A DNA stretch of 64,000 nt from Maridesulfovibrio ferrireducens (GTDB lineage: Bacteria; Desulfobacterota; Desulfovibrionia; Desulfovibrionales; Desulfovibrionaceae). How positions within the stretch are numbered: position 1 is the first letter of the stretch; the number at the start of each line of letters is the position of its first letter. Location: the NCBI RefSeq assembly GCF_016342405.1, contig NZ_JAEINN010000017.1, positions 36,392-100,391 of the forward strand. The letters are read 5' to 3'. Below the pieces are notes generated by a model, which was not told the DNA's origin, did no database searches, and was given only the letters and a program-made list of their open reading frames with translations. This document shows, in pieces, positions 17,654 to 27,005 of this stretch. The translations under genes and the position numbers were made by a program.

Positions 17654-18115
17654 AAATGGCAGCCTTTTGAAATATTTTTATAATGCGTGGGATGAATTGT
17701 AATTTGTTTACCCTCGCTTTTTTACATCTGATCGATCATTATTCAAAATATAAAATGTTTCGGAGAGCTTTAATAACCATAAAAATTTGTGATTTTCAAT
17801 CAGAACATTCATGCTTGAGTGGTTTAAGTGGTTATAACAGCTATTAATTTCAAATATTTTTATGTATGGAGATGTGTTTCTGAGTAAATTTGAAATATAA
17901 AAGGCAACTTATTATTTTTTTTTGTTATAATGAACATGCCTTTTTATATGATTTGGTTGCTTAGACTGTGCCGTTTAATGTAAGATTGGGCCTTGATCGG
18001 TTTGTTTGATGAGAATGTGATCCGGTTGTAAAATACGTTATTTGGTTGGAGCTGATGATATTGGTTGATGTGCTAGTCAGAACGTTCTGTAGAAAAATAA
18101 AAATAGGAGAAAAAA
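17654..18115. promoter_or_regulatory. Leader/promoter region of the envelope operon
   Basis: About 460 nt of very AT-rich sequence without a credible gene. A perfect 12-bp palindrome CAGAACGTTCTG at 18078-18089 lies just upstream of the AGGAG ribosome site of the first gene and may be an operator or part of the 5' leader. Nothing else was recognised. Confidence 0.4.
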
Positions 18116-19033
18116 ATGAGGAAAACAATTCTGCTTCTTATAGCGATGATCAGTTTTTTTGTTGTGCCGTCACTGGCGTTGGCAACAGACTTGCCGAGAG
18201 TCATGATTGTTGGTGAGGATATTGATAATGATACTATTCCTCGTGATTCCCGGGTTTTCAAACGGGTTTTGAATTCTATTTCTAATGAATTGGTAAATCG
18301 CGGTTTTGATGTCCGTGATGAAACGGCTTTGACTCATCAGACTCATGTGCAGGGACGTATCAGACGTAATGATGCTGAACTGATTCAGATAGCGAAGGAT
18401 GCAGGAATTGATGTCCTTGTAATTTTCAGTATTTATCCCAATGTAAAATCGAATGCTAACAGTGTCAGGGTTACAGCCCGCGTTGAAGGGCGCTTACTTT
18501 CCGTTTGGGACGGCGCAAGAATGGGTAACTTTGAATCCGAGCCGCAACAGTACCAACTGGTACCTAGACCTTACAGCAGAAATGATGTGCTTGAAGCTGT
18601 CGGTAAACTTTCGAAAATTATCGGTGCTGATGTGGGCGCAGTCCTTGGTGACAGACTTGAGCAGTATCATCCGGAAGGTGGTTCTTCAGACGGCGGATCA
18701 GCTGGCGGTGTAAGTTCTGCAGGACGTCTTATGGAGTGGACTCTTATTTTTGACGGTTTCACTGATACCGATATGCTTGATGTCGAAGATTATATTACCA
18801 TCTACACAGGGTATGACAGTCACAGGCCTAAGAGTAATGCTCTGAATACTTCATCTCACCATGAATATTGGTATAAATCTTCAATTGATTCCGCACATTT
18901 GAAGCGCAATATGGTTCGTATGCTTAAGAAGATGAACATGAAAGGCCGCGTATATATCTCAGGAAATGAACTGAAGATTGTTAAGCAGCACAGCGTCAGG
19001 CAGCGCACAAAGAAGAGTAACGACGGCTGGTAA
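18116..19033 (+). CDS. Exported protein with CsgG/LpoB-like N-domain
   Basis: The 305-residue protein has a Sec signal peptide (cleavage near LALAT). Residues about 27-150 form an alpha/beta domain (LPRVMIVGEDIDND..., IQIAKDAGIDVLVIFSIY...) like the periplasmic CsgG/LpoB fold. A Gly/Ser linker (about 183-200) leads to a C-terminal domain (WTLIFDGFTDTDM... to GRVYISGNELKIV). That last domain resembles the C-terminus of the next gene product. It opens an eight-gene operon. An envelope assembly role is inferred from fold and neighbours. Confidence 0.6.
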   Translation: MRKTILLLIAMISFFVVPSLALATDLPRVMIVGEDIDNDTIPRDSRVFKRVLNSISNELVNRGFDVRDETALTHQTHVQGRIRRNDAELIQIAKDAGIDVLVIFSIYPNVKSNANSVRVTARVEGRLLSVWDGARMGNFESEPQQYQLVPRPYSRNDVLEAVGKLSKIIGADVGAVLGDRLEQYHPEGGSSDGGSAGGVSSAGRLMEWTLIFDGFTDTDMLDVEDYITIYTGYDSHRPKSNALNTSSHHEYWYKSSIDSAHLKRNMVRMLKKMNMKGRVYISGNELKIVKQHSVRQRTKKSNDGW

Positions 19034-19064
19034 TCCGGCTGTAAAGTATTAAAGAGGTCTGTTT

Positions 19065-20174
19065 ATGTCCTTCTTGAAGTTATGCTCACAAATGATAGCG
19101 CTGACCCTTGTGGTTTTGCTTACGGCCTCTGTTGCTATGGCAGTGCAGGCAACCGGAGAAGGTATTGATCGCCATCAGGCGCTCAACTCCGCGCTTCGGA
19201 CCGCTGTTGAGATGGAGATCGGAACAGCCATTGCGTCGGATACTCTCGTTGAGTCCGGTGTCCTTGTCCGTGACGAGATAGTCAGTCATTCCAGAGGTTA
19301 TGTGACTTCGTTTGCAGTTATCAGCGAAGGCGCCACCGCACAAGATGGTTACACTATTACTATTGATGCAGATGTTAACCGGGAATTACTTTTTGATGAT
19401 TACCGAACTATCAGTATTCTCCAAAAAATGTCCGGTCATCCCCGGCTGCTTATATTCGGATCGGGTAGCGGGTTTAATTCCGTTCCTGCTGAATCGATGA
19501 AAAAACTGATTCATTCAGTTGCACAGGTTTTCGGCCAGAAGTTTCAGTTTGAGGTAATCGACTGGCCTGTTGCCCGTGCAAAGTTCAGCAGTATTGAGGG
19601 GTCCATGAGTGTTAAAAAGGCTCTCAAGTATAATAATCTGCTTAAGGCAGACTATGTTGTTACTGTTGACCTTGATTTGCCTCCGAATAAAAAACCAACC
19701 ATGCTGATGTCATGTGTTCGTATATCAGATCAACTTAAGATCGGTGAAGTCCGCAAAACTATCGCGACAGAAGTTGATTTGTCCGGCAAACCTGCTGTGC
19801 GTTACGAAAATGCCGTGGATGCTGCGCGTCCGGAAGTCTACTGGGCATCAGTTTCCATTGCTAAAAAAATGCTTGAGTATATGGAAACCGAACTGGATCG
19901 CGGTGAAGGTTTTCGTTACGCAGTGACTTTTATCGGGTTTCCGGATGTTTCTGTTATAGGAACAGCCGTGGAAGATATGCCCGGTTTTGTCCGTAAGCAT
20001 GTGAAGCGCCAGAGTACTAAAAACATGGAAATGGTTTACTGGTCGACACTTCCCTCTGACACCTTGATGAACAGGTTGGAGAGAACGTTGAGAGACATCG
20101 GTGTCGAAAAGTTTAAAAGTAAAAGAGATGGAAGAAATCTTAAATTCCTTTGGGTGAATCCTGAAGGATTTTAA
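19065..20174 (+). CDS. FlgT-like exported protein
   Basis: The 369-residue protein has a signal peptide (ASVAMAVQ) followed by a segment typical of the FlgT N-terminal domain (ATGEGIDRHQALNSALR then AVEMEIGTAI). FlgT is an outer component of the flagellar motor in Vibrio, but this domain also occurs in non-flagellar envelope systems, and no flagellar genes are nearby. The C-terminal about 90 residues (AVTFIGFPDVSVI... to GRNLKFLWV) share a pattern with the preceding gene's C-terminus. Spacing of 31 nt supports cotranscription. Confidence 0.65.
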   Translation: MSFLKLCSQMIALTLVVLLTASVAMAVQATGEGIDRHQALNSALRTAVEMEIGTAIASDTLVESGVLVRDEIVSHSRGYVTSFAVISEGATAQDGYTITIDADVNRELLFDDYRTISILQKMSGHPRLLIFGSGSGFNSVPAESMKKLIHSVAQVFGQKFQFEVIDWPVARAKFSSIEGSMSVKKALKYNNLLKADYVVTVDLDLPPNKKPTMLMSCVRISDQLKIGEVRKTIATEVDLSGKPAVRYENAVDAARPEVYWASVSIAKKMLEYMETELDRGEGFRYAVTFIGFPDVSVIGTAVEDMPGFVRKHVKRQSTKNMEMVYWSTLPSDTLMNRLERTLRDIGVEKFKSKRDGRNLKFLWVNPEGF

Positions 20175-20257
20175 TCGTAATTCTTTCCTCGTTTGTTTAA
20201 GTGTTTGTAAACCATGATTGTTGCTGAATTAGTCAGCCAGCAAGGAGGAACACCAAG

Positions 20258-21463
20258 ATGAGAAAATATGCGATATTTTTGGCGAGCCTGCTTTTAATTC
20301 TCTCCCTTGCGGGATGTGGAAAAAAAGTAACTCCGCAGCATATAGAAGACAATCCGGCCCATCATTATTTAATGGGCATGGAACTTATTGATCAGGGACA
20401 GCCGGATAAAGCTTTTGCCCGTTTTGAAAGGGCCGTGGTTCTGGATGAAGAATATGCACCTGCTATTGCCGGTAAAGCGCTTGTTTATGCTATACGTGCC
20501 GAGGCTGAAAGTGACGACGGATATAAATCTGCTGATTCAGAAAGGGCTATCGATCAATTAGATAAAGCTGTTTCGGAAGCAGGAGATAAGGATACTAAAT
20601 TCAGAGTCTATGTAACAGGGATCAGAGTTTACACTCATCTTGCAAGCAGAGGCTGGCTGAGCAGAGCGGAAGATCTTCATCATGACGCTAAAGCTATGGC
20701 GGAAGATGTTCAGGAAGATAATCTCATTTATTATAGAAACACCGAAGCTGTTGATTATTTTATGGGTGTAGCCTTCTTTAAAGGCGGAGAATTCCGTAAG
20801 TCCGAAGATGCTCTCGGAGTTGTTCTGGCTGCGGCTCCCGGTAAGTGGCATGAAAAAGCCCGTGAACTTTCACGTCGCGTACAGAAAATTGTGCTTGCTA
20901 TGCGCAATTACACGTTGACCGATGTGGCAAAGAAGATAGCCGTAAAGGAAACTGTGGACAGGGCTGATGTCGCCGCTCTTTTAGTGGATGAACTTCATCT
21001 GGACAGACTTTTCGCAGGGCGTATTCCTGTACAGCAGGCTAACGGAATGAAGGCTGAATTTGTGCCTGCTGACGTTGTGAATCACATGTTTGAACCTGAA
21101 ATTATGACTGTTCTCAAGTGGAAGGTCAGAGGGCTTGAACCTGCGTATGACCAGAAAAGTCAGGCATTTTTATTCTATCCGAACAAGGCTATGACTCGTA
21201 AGGAGTTGGCATTTGTATTGGAAGATGTTTTGATCAAATTGACTGGTGATGAATCCATGTCTTCGCAGCATTTAGGGCAGAGCAAGTCTCTTTATCCTGA
21301 TGTTTCTCCCACTGGTGCTTGGTACAATGCGATCGTCACCGTGGTTAACAGAAATTTGATGGAGACTGAGCTTTCCGGTGAATTCCGTCCGGATGCCAAT
21401 ATGGATGGGGCAGATCTCATTCTCTCCCTGATGCGTCTTCGCAACGTTATGAATATTTATTAG
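20258..21463 (+). CDS. TPR lipoprotein with SLH-like C-terminus
   Basis: The 401-residue protein has a lipoprotein signal with lipobox LAGC (Cys 20). Residues about 35-80 form TPR repeats (HHYLMGMELIDQGQPDKAFA, RFERAVVLDEEYAPAIAGKA). The C-terminal region (about 310-401) looks like an S-layer-homology unit (LYPDVSPTGAWYNAIVTVV, then GEFRPDANMDGADL). An outer-membrane lipoprotein that may contact peptidoglycan or its secondary polymer is likely. It is in the middle of the envelope operon, with an AAGGAGG ribosome site. Confidence 0.65.
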   Translation: MRKYAIFLASLLLILSLAGCGKKVTPQHIEDNPAHHYLMGMELIDQGQPDKAFARFERAVVLDEEYAPAIAGKALVYAIRAEAESDDGYKSADSERAIDQLDKAVSEAGDKDTKFRVYVTGIRVYTHLASRGWLSRAEDLHHDAKAMAEDVQEDNLIYYRNTEAVDYFMGVAFFKGGEFRKSEDALGVVLAAAPGKWHEKARELSRRVQKIVLAMRNYTLTDVAKKIAVKETVDRADVAALLVDELHLDRLFAGRIPVQQANGMKAEFVPADVVNHMFEPEIMTVLKWKVRGLEPAYDQKSQAFLFYPNKAMTRKELAFVLEDVLIKLTGDESMSSQHLGQSKSLYPDVSPTGAWYNAIVTVVNRNLMETELSGEFRPDANMDGADLILSLMRLRNVMNIY

Positions 21464-21476
21464 AGTGGAGGACATT

Positions 21477-22397
21477 ATGAAAAAAACAGTACTTGCCTTA
21501 ATAGCGATCTGCATGGTCGCAAGCTCCGCTTTTGCACAAGATAAAATTGTGGAAGTAGTGAATCCTGATCATATTTTTGAGAAAGGTTATATTCAGGTTA
21601 TCGGTGAGTCCGAAGCCGGACAGAGCCGCTATAGAGCTAAACGCGCCGCTGAAGTTGTAGCCCAGAAAAGGTTGCTTGAAATTTTTCAGGGGCTGACACT
21701 CAGCGGTAAAACGACTGTTCGCGACGGAATGCTTTCCAGCGAAACCATCAAAACAAAAGTTCAGGGAACTCTTCGCGGCGCAACTCCTTGCGGCGAAGCT
21801 TTTGACCGTACCGAAGGCTATGCCCGTGTTTGTCTTAGATTGAATCTGCACGGAAATGATTCCGTTTACAGTTCTTTCCAAGATATTATTCTTAAAAGTC
21901 CGAAAGAGTTGAACCTTCGCGAAATGCCGACGTTTGCTCCGACTAAGATTCCTGCGGTTCTTCCGGTTCCGACTCCTGCTCCGGCTGAAAAGGTTGACGT
22001 TCCTGCTATGCAGACCACTCCTCCTGTTGCCGCAGAGATTCAGACTGCTATTGTCGTACCTGTTGACGGAATAATTGTGGATGTCCGCAACTTCGATTTC
22101 AAACCAGCTTTGGTTAACCGCATTCTTACTGAAAAAAATGAAGTGCTTTTCGATCCTTCCAAGGTTTTGAATCAGGTGCTTATCGAAAGAGGATGCGGCG
22201 GATACACTACTGATTTGCAGAAAGCCAAGGCTTTGCTTGAATCATGGGGAAGTAAGTCTCCGCTGATTCTTAATGGCAAAACTGTTCAAAACGTTACTGA
22301 CGCAGTTGTCAGTTCTGATGATGCCACAGCTGTTTTCGCTTATGATCAGAAGTACAATATACTAGCACAGGCTCGCGTGGTTTTTGTTCTTAAATAG
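21477..22397 (+). CDS. LPP20-like exported protein
   Basis: The 306-residue protein has a signal peptide (VASSAFAQD). The region GYIQVIGESEAGQSRYRAKR then AAEVVAQKRLLEIFQGL matches the LPP20-type domain in which an Ala-rich helix carries RAKRAA repeats. A Pro-rich linker (about 160-190) leads to a C-terminal domain with GLTVDVRNFDFKPALVNRIL-like character. The start at 21477 was chosen because GTGGAGG precedes it and a signal peptide follows directly. It begins 13 nt after the previous gene, so the two are one transcript. Confidence 0.6.
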   Translation: MKKTVLALIAICMVASSAFAQDKIVEVVNPDHIFEKGYIQVIGESEAGQSRYRAKRAAEVVAQKRLLEIFQGLTLSGKTTVRDGMLSSETIKTKVQGTLRGATPCGEAFDRTEGYARVCLRLNLHGNDSVYSSFQDIILKSPKELNLREMPTFAPTKIPAVLPVPTPAPAEKVDVPAMQTTPPVAAEIQTAIVVPVDGIIVDVRNFDFKPALVNRILTEKNEVLFDPSKVLNQVLIERGCGGYTTDLQKAKALLESWGSKSPLILNGKTVQNVTDAVVSSDDATAVFAYDQKYNILAQARVVFVLK

Positions 22398-22429
22398 AAT
22401 CTGCGAACCTTATTGAAGGCGGTGATGCC

Positions 22430-24589
22430 GTGTTACGGAAAAAAGGATTACTTATTGCCGGATTGGTTGCGGCTATTATCTTAGCTGGCTCCATCGTGCT
22501 TGTTAGAGTCTATTTCGTTGACGCTGCGCAGAATTTGCTTTCAGAAATGACCGAAATGGGGGTTGTAATGGAGGATATCGAAATCCATTACAGCCCTTTG
22601 CCTTATCTTCTGGTTCATAATCTGGAAATTAACAGCGGTACTGATTCAGTCCGTATTCCCATGCTTGAGATTTATCCGGATATTCCGAGTTTGTTAGTTG
22701 GTAATATCAAGCTTCGTCATGTTATTTTGCAGGACCCAGACATTCAGACGGCGGCTCATCGCAGTGGTTCTGATTCTACCGGATTTGAAATGCCGGAAAT
22801 TTTTCCAGCCCGGTTGGATGTTGTTTCCGGTAAGTTGCTTTTGACTAATGGATATCAAGGTACCCCTCTTACTGTTTCTGCCAGCATGGAGAAGGAAACC
22901 GGCGGTTTCTCTTTTAATGTAAGAAGCGCTTCTATCTCTGAACTTGGGTTTAAGTTTTCCGGCAAGATGGATATGCAGTCCGCATCGCCTTTGAAGCTTG
23001 GTTTACAGGCAACAGAATGTTCAATTGATCCTGCGGCTTTTTTAGGATTCCTCACAGGATTCGGATATCTTGGTAACAGTACCATTCCTGAGCTTGCCGA
23101 TGCTGGAAAGTTTGAAACACGTAATCTTGATTTCAACGTGGACAGTGCAATGGGCACCATGTCGTTTCAGGCTGGCGAACTGGTGCTTGATCAGAGCAAC
23201 GGGAAAAATCTTTCAGTAAATATCGGACAGGGTGGTTCATATCAAATTTCAATTGAAGAAATTCATATTGATGCCGGAGAATTATATTCTATGGCTCAAA
23301 AAAGTGAACGGGGACGTAATGCAACTCAGGCTCTGTGTGATTCTGCAAAGCTCAAATCAATAAAGCCTAAAGGGCAATTGATTTTAAAATCCGTTTCACT
23401 TTCGTCTCCGGCTTCATCTGTAAATACTTCCCGTTCAGCAGGTCTTTCCGGTAAAATGACTGTTTCTGCTAAAGATTTGGCGTTAATTCTGGAATCCAGT
23501 GAAGGAAAGAAGCAGGAACTTAATATTTCCGACATTGATGCTGATATCGAGATAAAGGACGGAAAGCCTGTTGTTTCTGTGCGGACATTTAATGTGGCCT
23601 CAGTTGCTGGTGGTGATTGTAATCTGCAAGCTTCATTTTCTTTTCCGTTCGAAATGAGGCAAGTCCGGTTTAAAGCCGAGGCCCGTGATTTCTCTCTTTT
23701 TGACTACATGATTACAGGCGATGCTGAAAAAAAAAGTCCTTTAAAAACGCTGTTTGACACTCAGCTGGTAAATAAAGGAACAAAAATTTCAGCTTCCGGA
23801 TATTTCAATTCTCCTTACGATAAACGAGCCGGTCTTGAGGCTGTTTTATATTCTTTAAGCATTCGCAGTCCTGAACAGAGCGACACTGATTCTGTCGATA
23901 AAAACTTTGATTTCAGCGTTCTGTTGGGTGGCACGCTGAACGGAAAAGCATCAATCCGCAGATTCTATTATAATGACTGGCCCTTTAGTGATGTTGCTGT
24001 TTATTTGCAAAGCGGAGCAACGAGAGCTGTTTTAAAAGCGAGTGGTAAACTTTTCCATCTAAATTTAAATGCCGATGCGGTCTTTTCAAAGGAAGAGTTG
24101 GCAGCGCAATGCAGTGTTAAGGGTAGAGGCGACAGTCTTCCGAGTCTCATAGCCTGCTTTGCCGAGGACCTTTCTGTCTCGCTTCGCGGAAAAGTGTATC
24201 TTAACGCAAATATTTTTGTGCAGGGAAAGAAGTCAAAAGAATTAGCCGAATCCGCGCAGGGAGGCGGAACTATTCTGGTTGATAGTCTCCAAATTTTAAA
24301 TTTAGCAAATATTGATCCGCGATTAGGTTTTTTTATTGATATACTTGATGCTGTTTCTAAAAAATCGGAAACGGGTGAAGGGTTGAATTTCAGCTCCGCA
24401 CGTGTTCGCGCTGCAATTTCAGGAAAGAAAGTAATTATTGATTCCTTTTCACTTGAGGGCAATCTGTTGCAGGCCTGGGGTGAAGGAACTTATTTTTTGA
24501 ATGATAACCGTTTGAAGTTAGACGGAAAAGTTCGTTCACTGCTTGGAACCATTAATACTGTTAATATCGACAGAAGGCTTAAGTCATAG
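22430..24589 (+). CDS. AsmA/DUF748-like membrane-anchored protein
   Basis: The 719-residue product starts with one N-terminal membrane helix (LLIAGLVAAIILAGSIVLV) and continues as a long beta-strand-rich periplasmic chain. The N-terminal part (VVMEDIEIHYSPLPYLLVHN, then IKLRHVILQDPDIQ) and the closing segment (EGNLLQAWGEGTYFLNDNRL) are typical of AsmA-like proteins. Family members bridge the periplasm and are linked to phospholipid transport or outer-membrane assembly. It uses a GTG start with GAAGGCGGTG upstream. Its place in the operon supports an envelope-building function. Confidence 0.75.
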   Translation: MLRKKGLLIAGLVAAIILAGSIVLVRVYFVDAAQNLLSEMTEMGVVMEDIEIHYSPLPYLLVHNLEINSGTDSVRIPMLEIYPDIPSLLVGNIKLRHVILQDPDIQTAAHRSGSDSTGFEMPEIFPARLDVVSGKLLLTNGYQGTPLTVSASMEKETGGFSFNVRSASISELGFKFSGKMDMQSASPLKLGLQATECSIDPAAFLGFLTGFGYLGNSTIPELADAGKFETRNLDFNVDSAMGTMSFQAGELVLDQSNGKNLSVNIGQGGSYQISIEEIHIDAGELYSMAQKSERGRNATQALCDSAKLKSIKPKGQLILKSVSLSSPASSVNTSRSAGLSGKMTVSAKDLALILESSEGKKQELNISDIDADIEIKDGKPVVSVRTFNVASVAGGDCNLQASFSFPFEMRQVRFKAEARDFSLFDYMITGDAEKKSPLKTLFDTQLVNKGTKISASGYFNSPYDKRAGLEAVLYSLSIRSPEQSDTDSVDKNFDFSVLLGGTLNGKASIRRFYYNDWPFSDVAVYLQSGATRAVLKASGKLFHLNLNADAVFSKEELAAQCSVKGRGDSLPSLIACFAEDLSVSLRGKVYLNANIFVQGKKSKELAESAQGGGTILVDSLQILNLANIDPRLGFFIDILDAVSKKSETGEGLNFSSARVRAAISGKKVIIDSFSLEGNLLQAWGEGTYFLNDNRLKLDGKVRSLLGTINTVNIDRRLKS

Positions 24590-24594
24590 AAGAT

Positions 24595-26952
24595 ATGAGT
24601 ATGAAAAAGATTATTTTTATTTTGGTTCCGGTTTTGGTTGTAATGATGATGGCCGGATGTATTCCAACAAAAACTAAACATCAGTCCGTTCAATACACTG
24701 AAGAGGACGCAATTCCGTATAGAATTGCAATTCTGCCTGCCCAGTATATGACGCATTCTGAAAATTCTACAGTCCACAAATCTATATTGATTGTAGATGA
24801 TGATAGAACCTTTGTGGCTGATATTGCTAGAAGTGCAATTTATAATCAGTTGGCAGGTAAGGGGTATTTACCTTTACAGAAAAGCGTTGTTGATAACGGT
24901 CTTTCCGGTCTCGGCAAAGACAGCGACTGGAAAACCATGAGCAGTGAGGAGCTGTGCAAAATTCTGAACGCTGACGGCATTGTAAGAATAAATATTTCAA
25001 GTGCGGATATGATTACAGCCGTGGCTTTTGATCTTTTTCAGTTGGACGCAGAGGTTGAAATAGTTAATTCGGCTGACAAACTTGTCGGTAAGTGGAGCGA
25101 GAGTGCTTCCAAGCGCAGAGTATCTGTTCCAACGGGACTTTTTTCGCTTGCCGGAACGATTTTGGAAGAGGTTTTCTCTGATCCTGCCAGAAGGCAGATG
25201 CGCATGGTTATTTATGACTGGGCTTGGAATTTGGCTCAGATGCTTCCTGATTGCCCTAAGGGGCCGAAACTTCCACAAGTTGTTTCTGTTGATACTAATG
25301 TAGATAATAAACTTTTCGGCGTCGGCAAAAGAATTGCCGTGCGGGTTGATGCTGAGCCGGGCTTAAAGTGTTCTTTTGATATCGGTGAATTTAAGAAAAA
25401 TATTCCGTTGTCTCAGACATCCGAAGGCATTTATGAAGGTTTTTATGTGGTTCATGAAGGCGATAAAGGGGTAGATGAGACTCTTTTGATCAGGATGCGG
25501 AAATCGAATGGTATAGAAAGGTTGTGGGTTGAAGCGGGGTCGCTTGTTACTGTTGATGGACAGCTGCCTCCTGTTCCTGAATTTGTTACAGGACGTGCCG
25601 GTAAAGAGGGTGTTGAACTAACTTGGGAAGTTCCGACGGCCTTAGATCTTGAAGATTTCGTGATTGAAAAGGGAATTGATCCGGTTGGCTTATTTGAAGT
25701 GGTCGGCAGAACACAGGGTGTTTCTTTTCTCGATAGTGAAGTTTTGCAAGGGGGGACCGTTTATTACCGAGTTCGTACTATGGACCGGGCCGGTAATCTG
25801 TCCGCGTCTGACGGTTTATTAAAAGTAGTCGTTCCGCAATTTGATGAGCGCGAACTTTTCGGGGAACTGAGAGGTGTTTTAGTTAAAGGTAATTATTTAA
25901 TAAAATTTCCTGTTTCTGTGCCGCAGGGTGCAAGTTTTACCATACTTCCCGGTACAAAAATTAAATTTAGTGATGGATCACGGATGGATGTTGCGGGTGA
26001 GCTTAAGTCGCTCGGTGAAATTCGTTCTCCTGTAAAATTTGAATCAGCAAACACAGAAGGCATAAAAGTGCTTTCAGGCGGTAGTGCCGTCCTTTCGCTT
26101 TGTGATTTTTCCGGTTTTTCGCGGGCCGTTACAAACGGTGGAGGATATTCCGAAATCAGATCTTCAAGTTTTAGCGGTGGCGGCGGCAGTGAGTTCGCGG
26201 TGAAAGTTTCAAAGATGGGAAGATATGATTTTACGGGATTGCGTGTTTCCGGTGTGAAAATCGGGATTATATTAAGTTCCGGCAACGGTTCGGTTGTCCG
26301 CTCAAGCATTAGTAATTGTACCACAGGGCTTGAATTTAACGGTGGCAACAGTAATATTCGGGAAAATAATATTTTTGATAATGATATCAATATACTTTCG
26401 CGTTCGAAGCTTGTGGTCGAAGAGAATTATTTCGGAACGGCTTCATCTGATAAAATGAAAGTGAAAGGAGATGTGCTTGTTAAGTCCATACTTGATGCAC
26501 CATATCCTCACGGGCGCAAAATTGTATTGATTGACGATAAAACCATCACTCCGAAGTTGCTGGAAGAAAGATTCAGCAAGCTCAAAGCAGAGGGCGTGCT
26601 CTCTTTTCATAATCAGCAATACGGTGATGCTTATCAGAAGCTCGAACAGGCTTTAAAACTCAAAGATGATCGAGATATTTTTCTCTATCTTTCTTATACA
26701 TTGCTGGCCCTTGGTGATGATGTCCGGCTGACAGAAGTTCTGAGCGAAGGACTTTCAAAGTTCCCGTATGATGTGCGATTGCATCAGCTTTATGTGCGGA
26801 GATTACTTAATAAAGGCGAAATTGGGCAGGCCAGACAAGTTCTTGAAAGAGCTTTGACTCTCAGCCCGACAGACAGCAGCCTGCTTTATATGAAAGATTA
26901 TCTGGATCATATTGGTGGCAAGAAAGGGGCTGAAAAATCTGATGAAAAATGA
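24595..26952 (+). CDS. Composite lipoprotein: GNA1162-like, Fn3, beta-helix, TPR
   Basis: The 785-residue protein has a lipoprotein signal (MMAGC, Cys about 22). Residues about 45-220 match the GNA1162/DUF799 lipoprotein domain (PYRIAILPAQYM, EELCKILNADGIVRINISSA). A fibronectin type III-like domain follows (about 330-410; VELTWEVPTALDLEDFVIEK), then right-handed beta-helix repeats (about 430-640; VVRSSISNCTTGLEFNGGNS) and C-terminal TPRs (about 660-775). I know of no single family with this combination. It overlaps the next reading frame's upstream region and is clearly part of the operon. Confidence 0.65.
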   Translation: MSMKKIIFILVPVLVVMMMAGCIPTKTKHQSVQYTEEDAIPYRIAILPAQYMTHSENSTVHKSILIVDDDRTFVADIARSAIYNQLAGKGYLPLQKSVVDNGLSGLGKDSDWKTMSSEELCKILNADGIVRINISSADMITAVAFDLFQLDAEVEIVNSADKLVGKWSESASKRRVSVPTGLFSLAGTILEEVFSDPARRQMRMVIYDWAWNLAQMLPDCPKGPKLPQVVSVDTNVDNKLFGVGKRIAVRVDAEPGLKCSFDIGEFKKNIPLSQTSEGIYEGFYVVHEGDKGVDETLLIRMRKSNGIERLWVEAGSLVTVDGQLPPVPEFVTGRAGKEGVELTWEVPTALDLEDFVIEKGIDPVGLFEVVGRTQGVSFLDSEVLQGGTVYYRVRTMDRAGNLSASDGLLKVVVPQFDERELFGELRGVLVKGNYLIKFPVSVPQGASFTILPGTKIKFSDGSRMDVAGELKSLGEIRSPVKFESANTEGIKVLSGGSAVLSLCDFSGFSRAVTNGGGYSEIRSSSFSGGGGSEFAVKVSKMGRYDFTGLRVSGVKIGIILSSGNGSVVRSSISNCTTGLEFNGGNSNIRENNIFDNDINILSRSKLVVEENYFGTASSDKMKVKGDVLVKSILDAPYPHGRKIVLIDDKTITPKLLEERFSKLKAEGVLSFHNQQYGDAYQKLEQALKLKDDRDIFLYLSYTLLALGDDVRLTEVLSEGLSKFPYDVRLHQLYVRRLLNKGEIGQARQVLERALTLSPTDSSLLYMKDYLDHIGGKKGAEKSDEK

Positions 26953-27005
26953 TGCAAACAGACGCAAGCCGCTTTTTAATCTGTATTAGAAGAAGAGATA
27001 TTATT

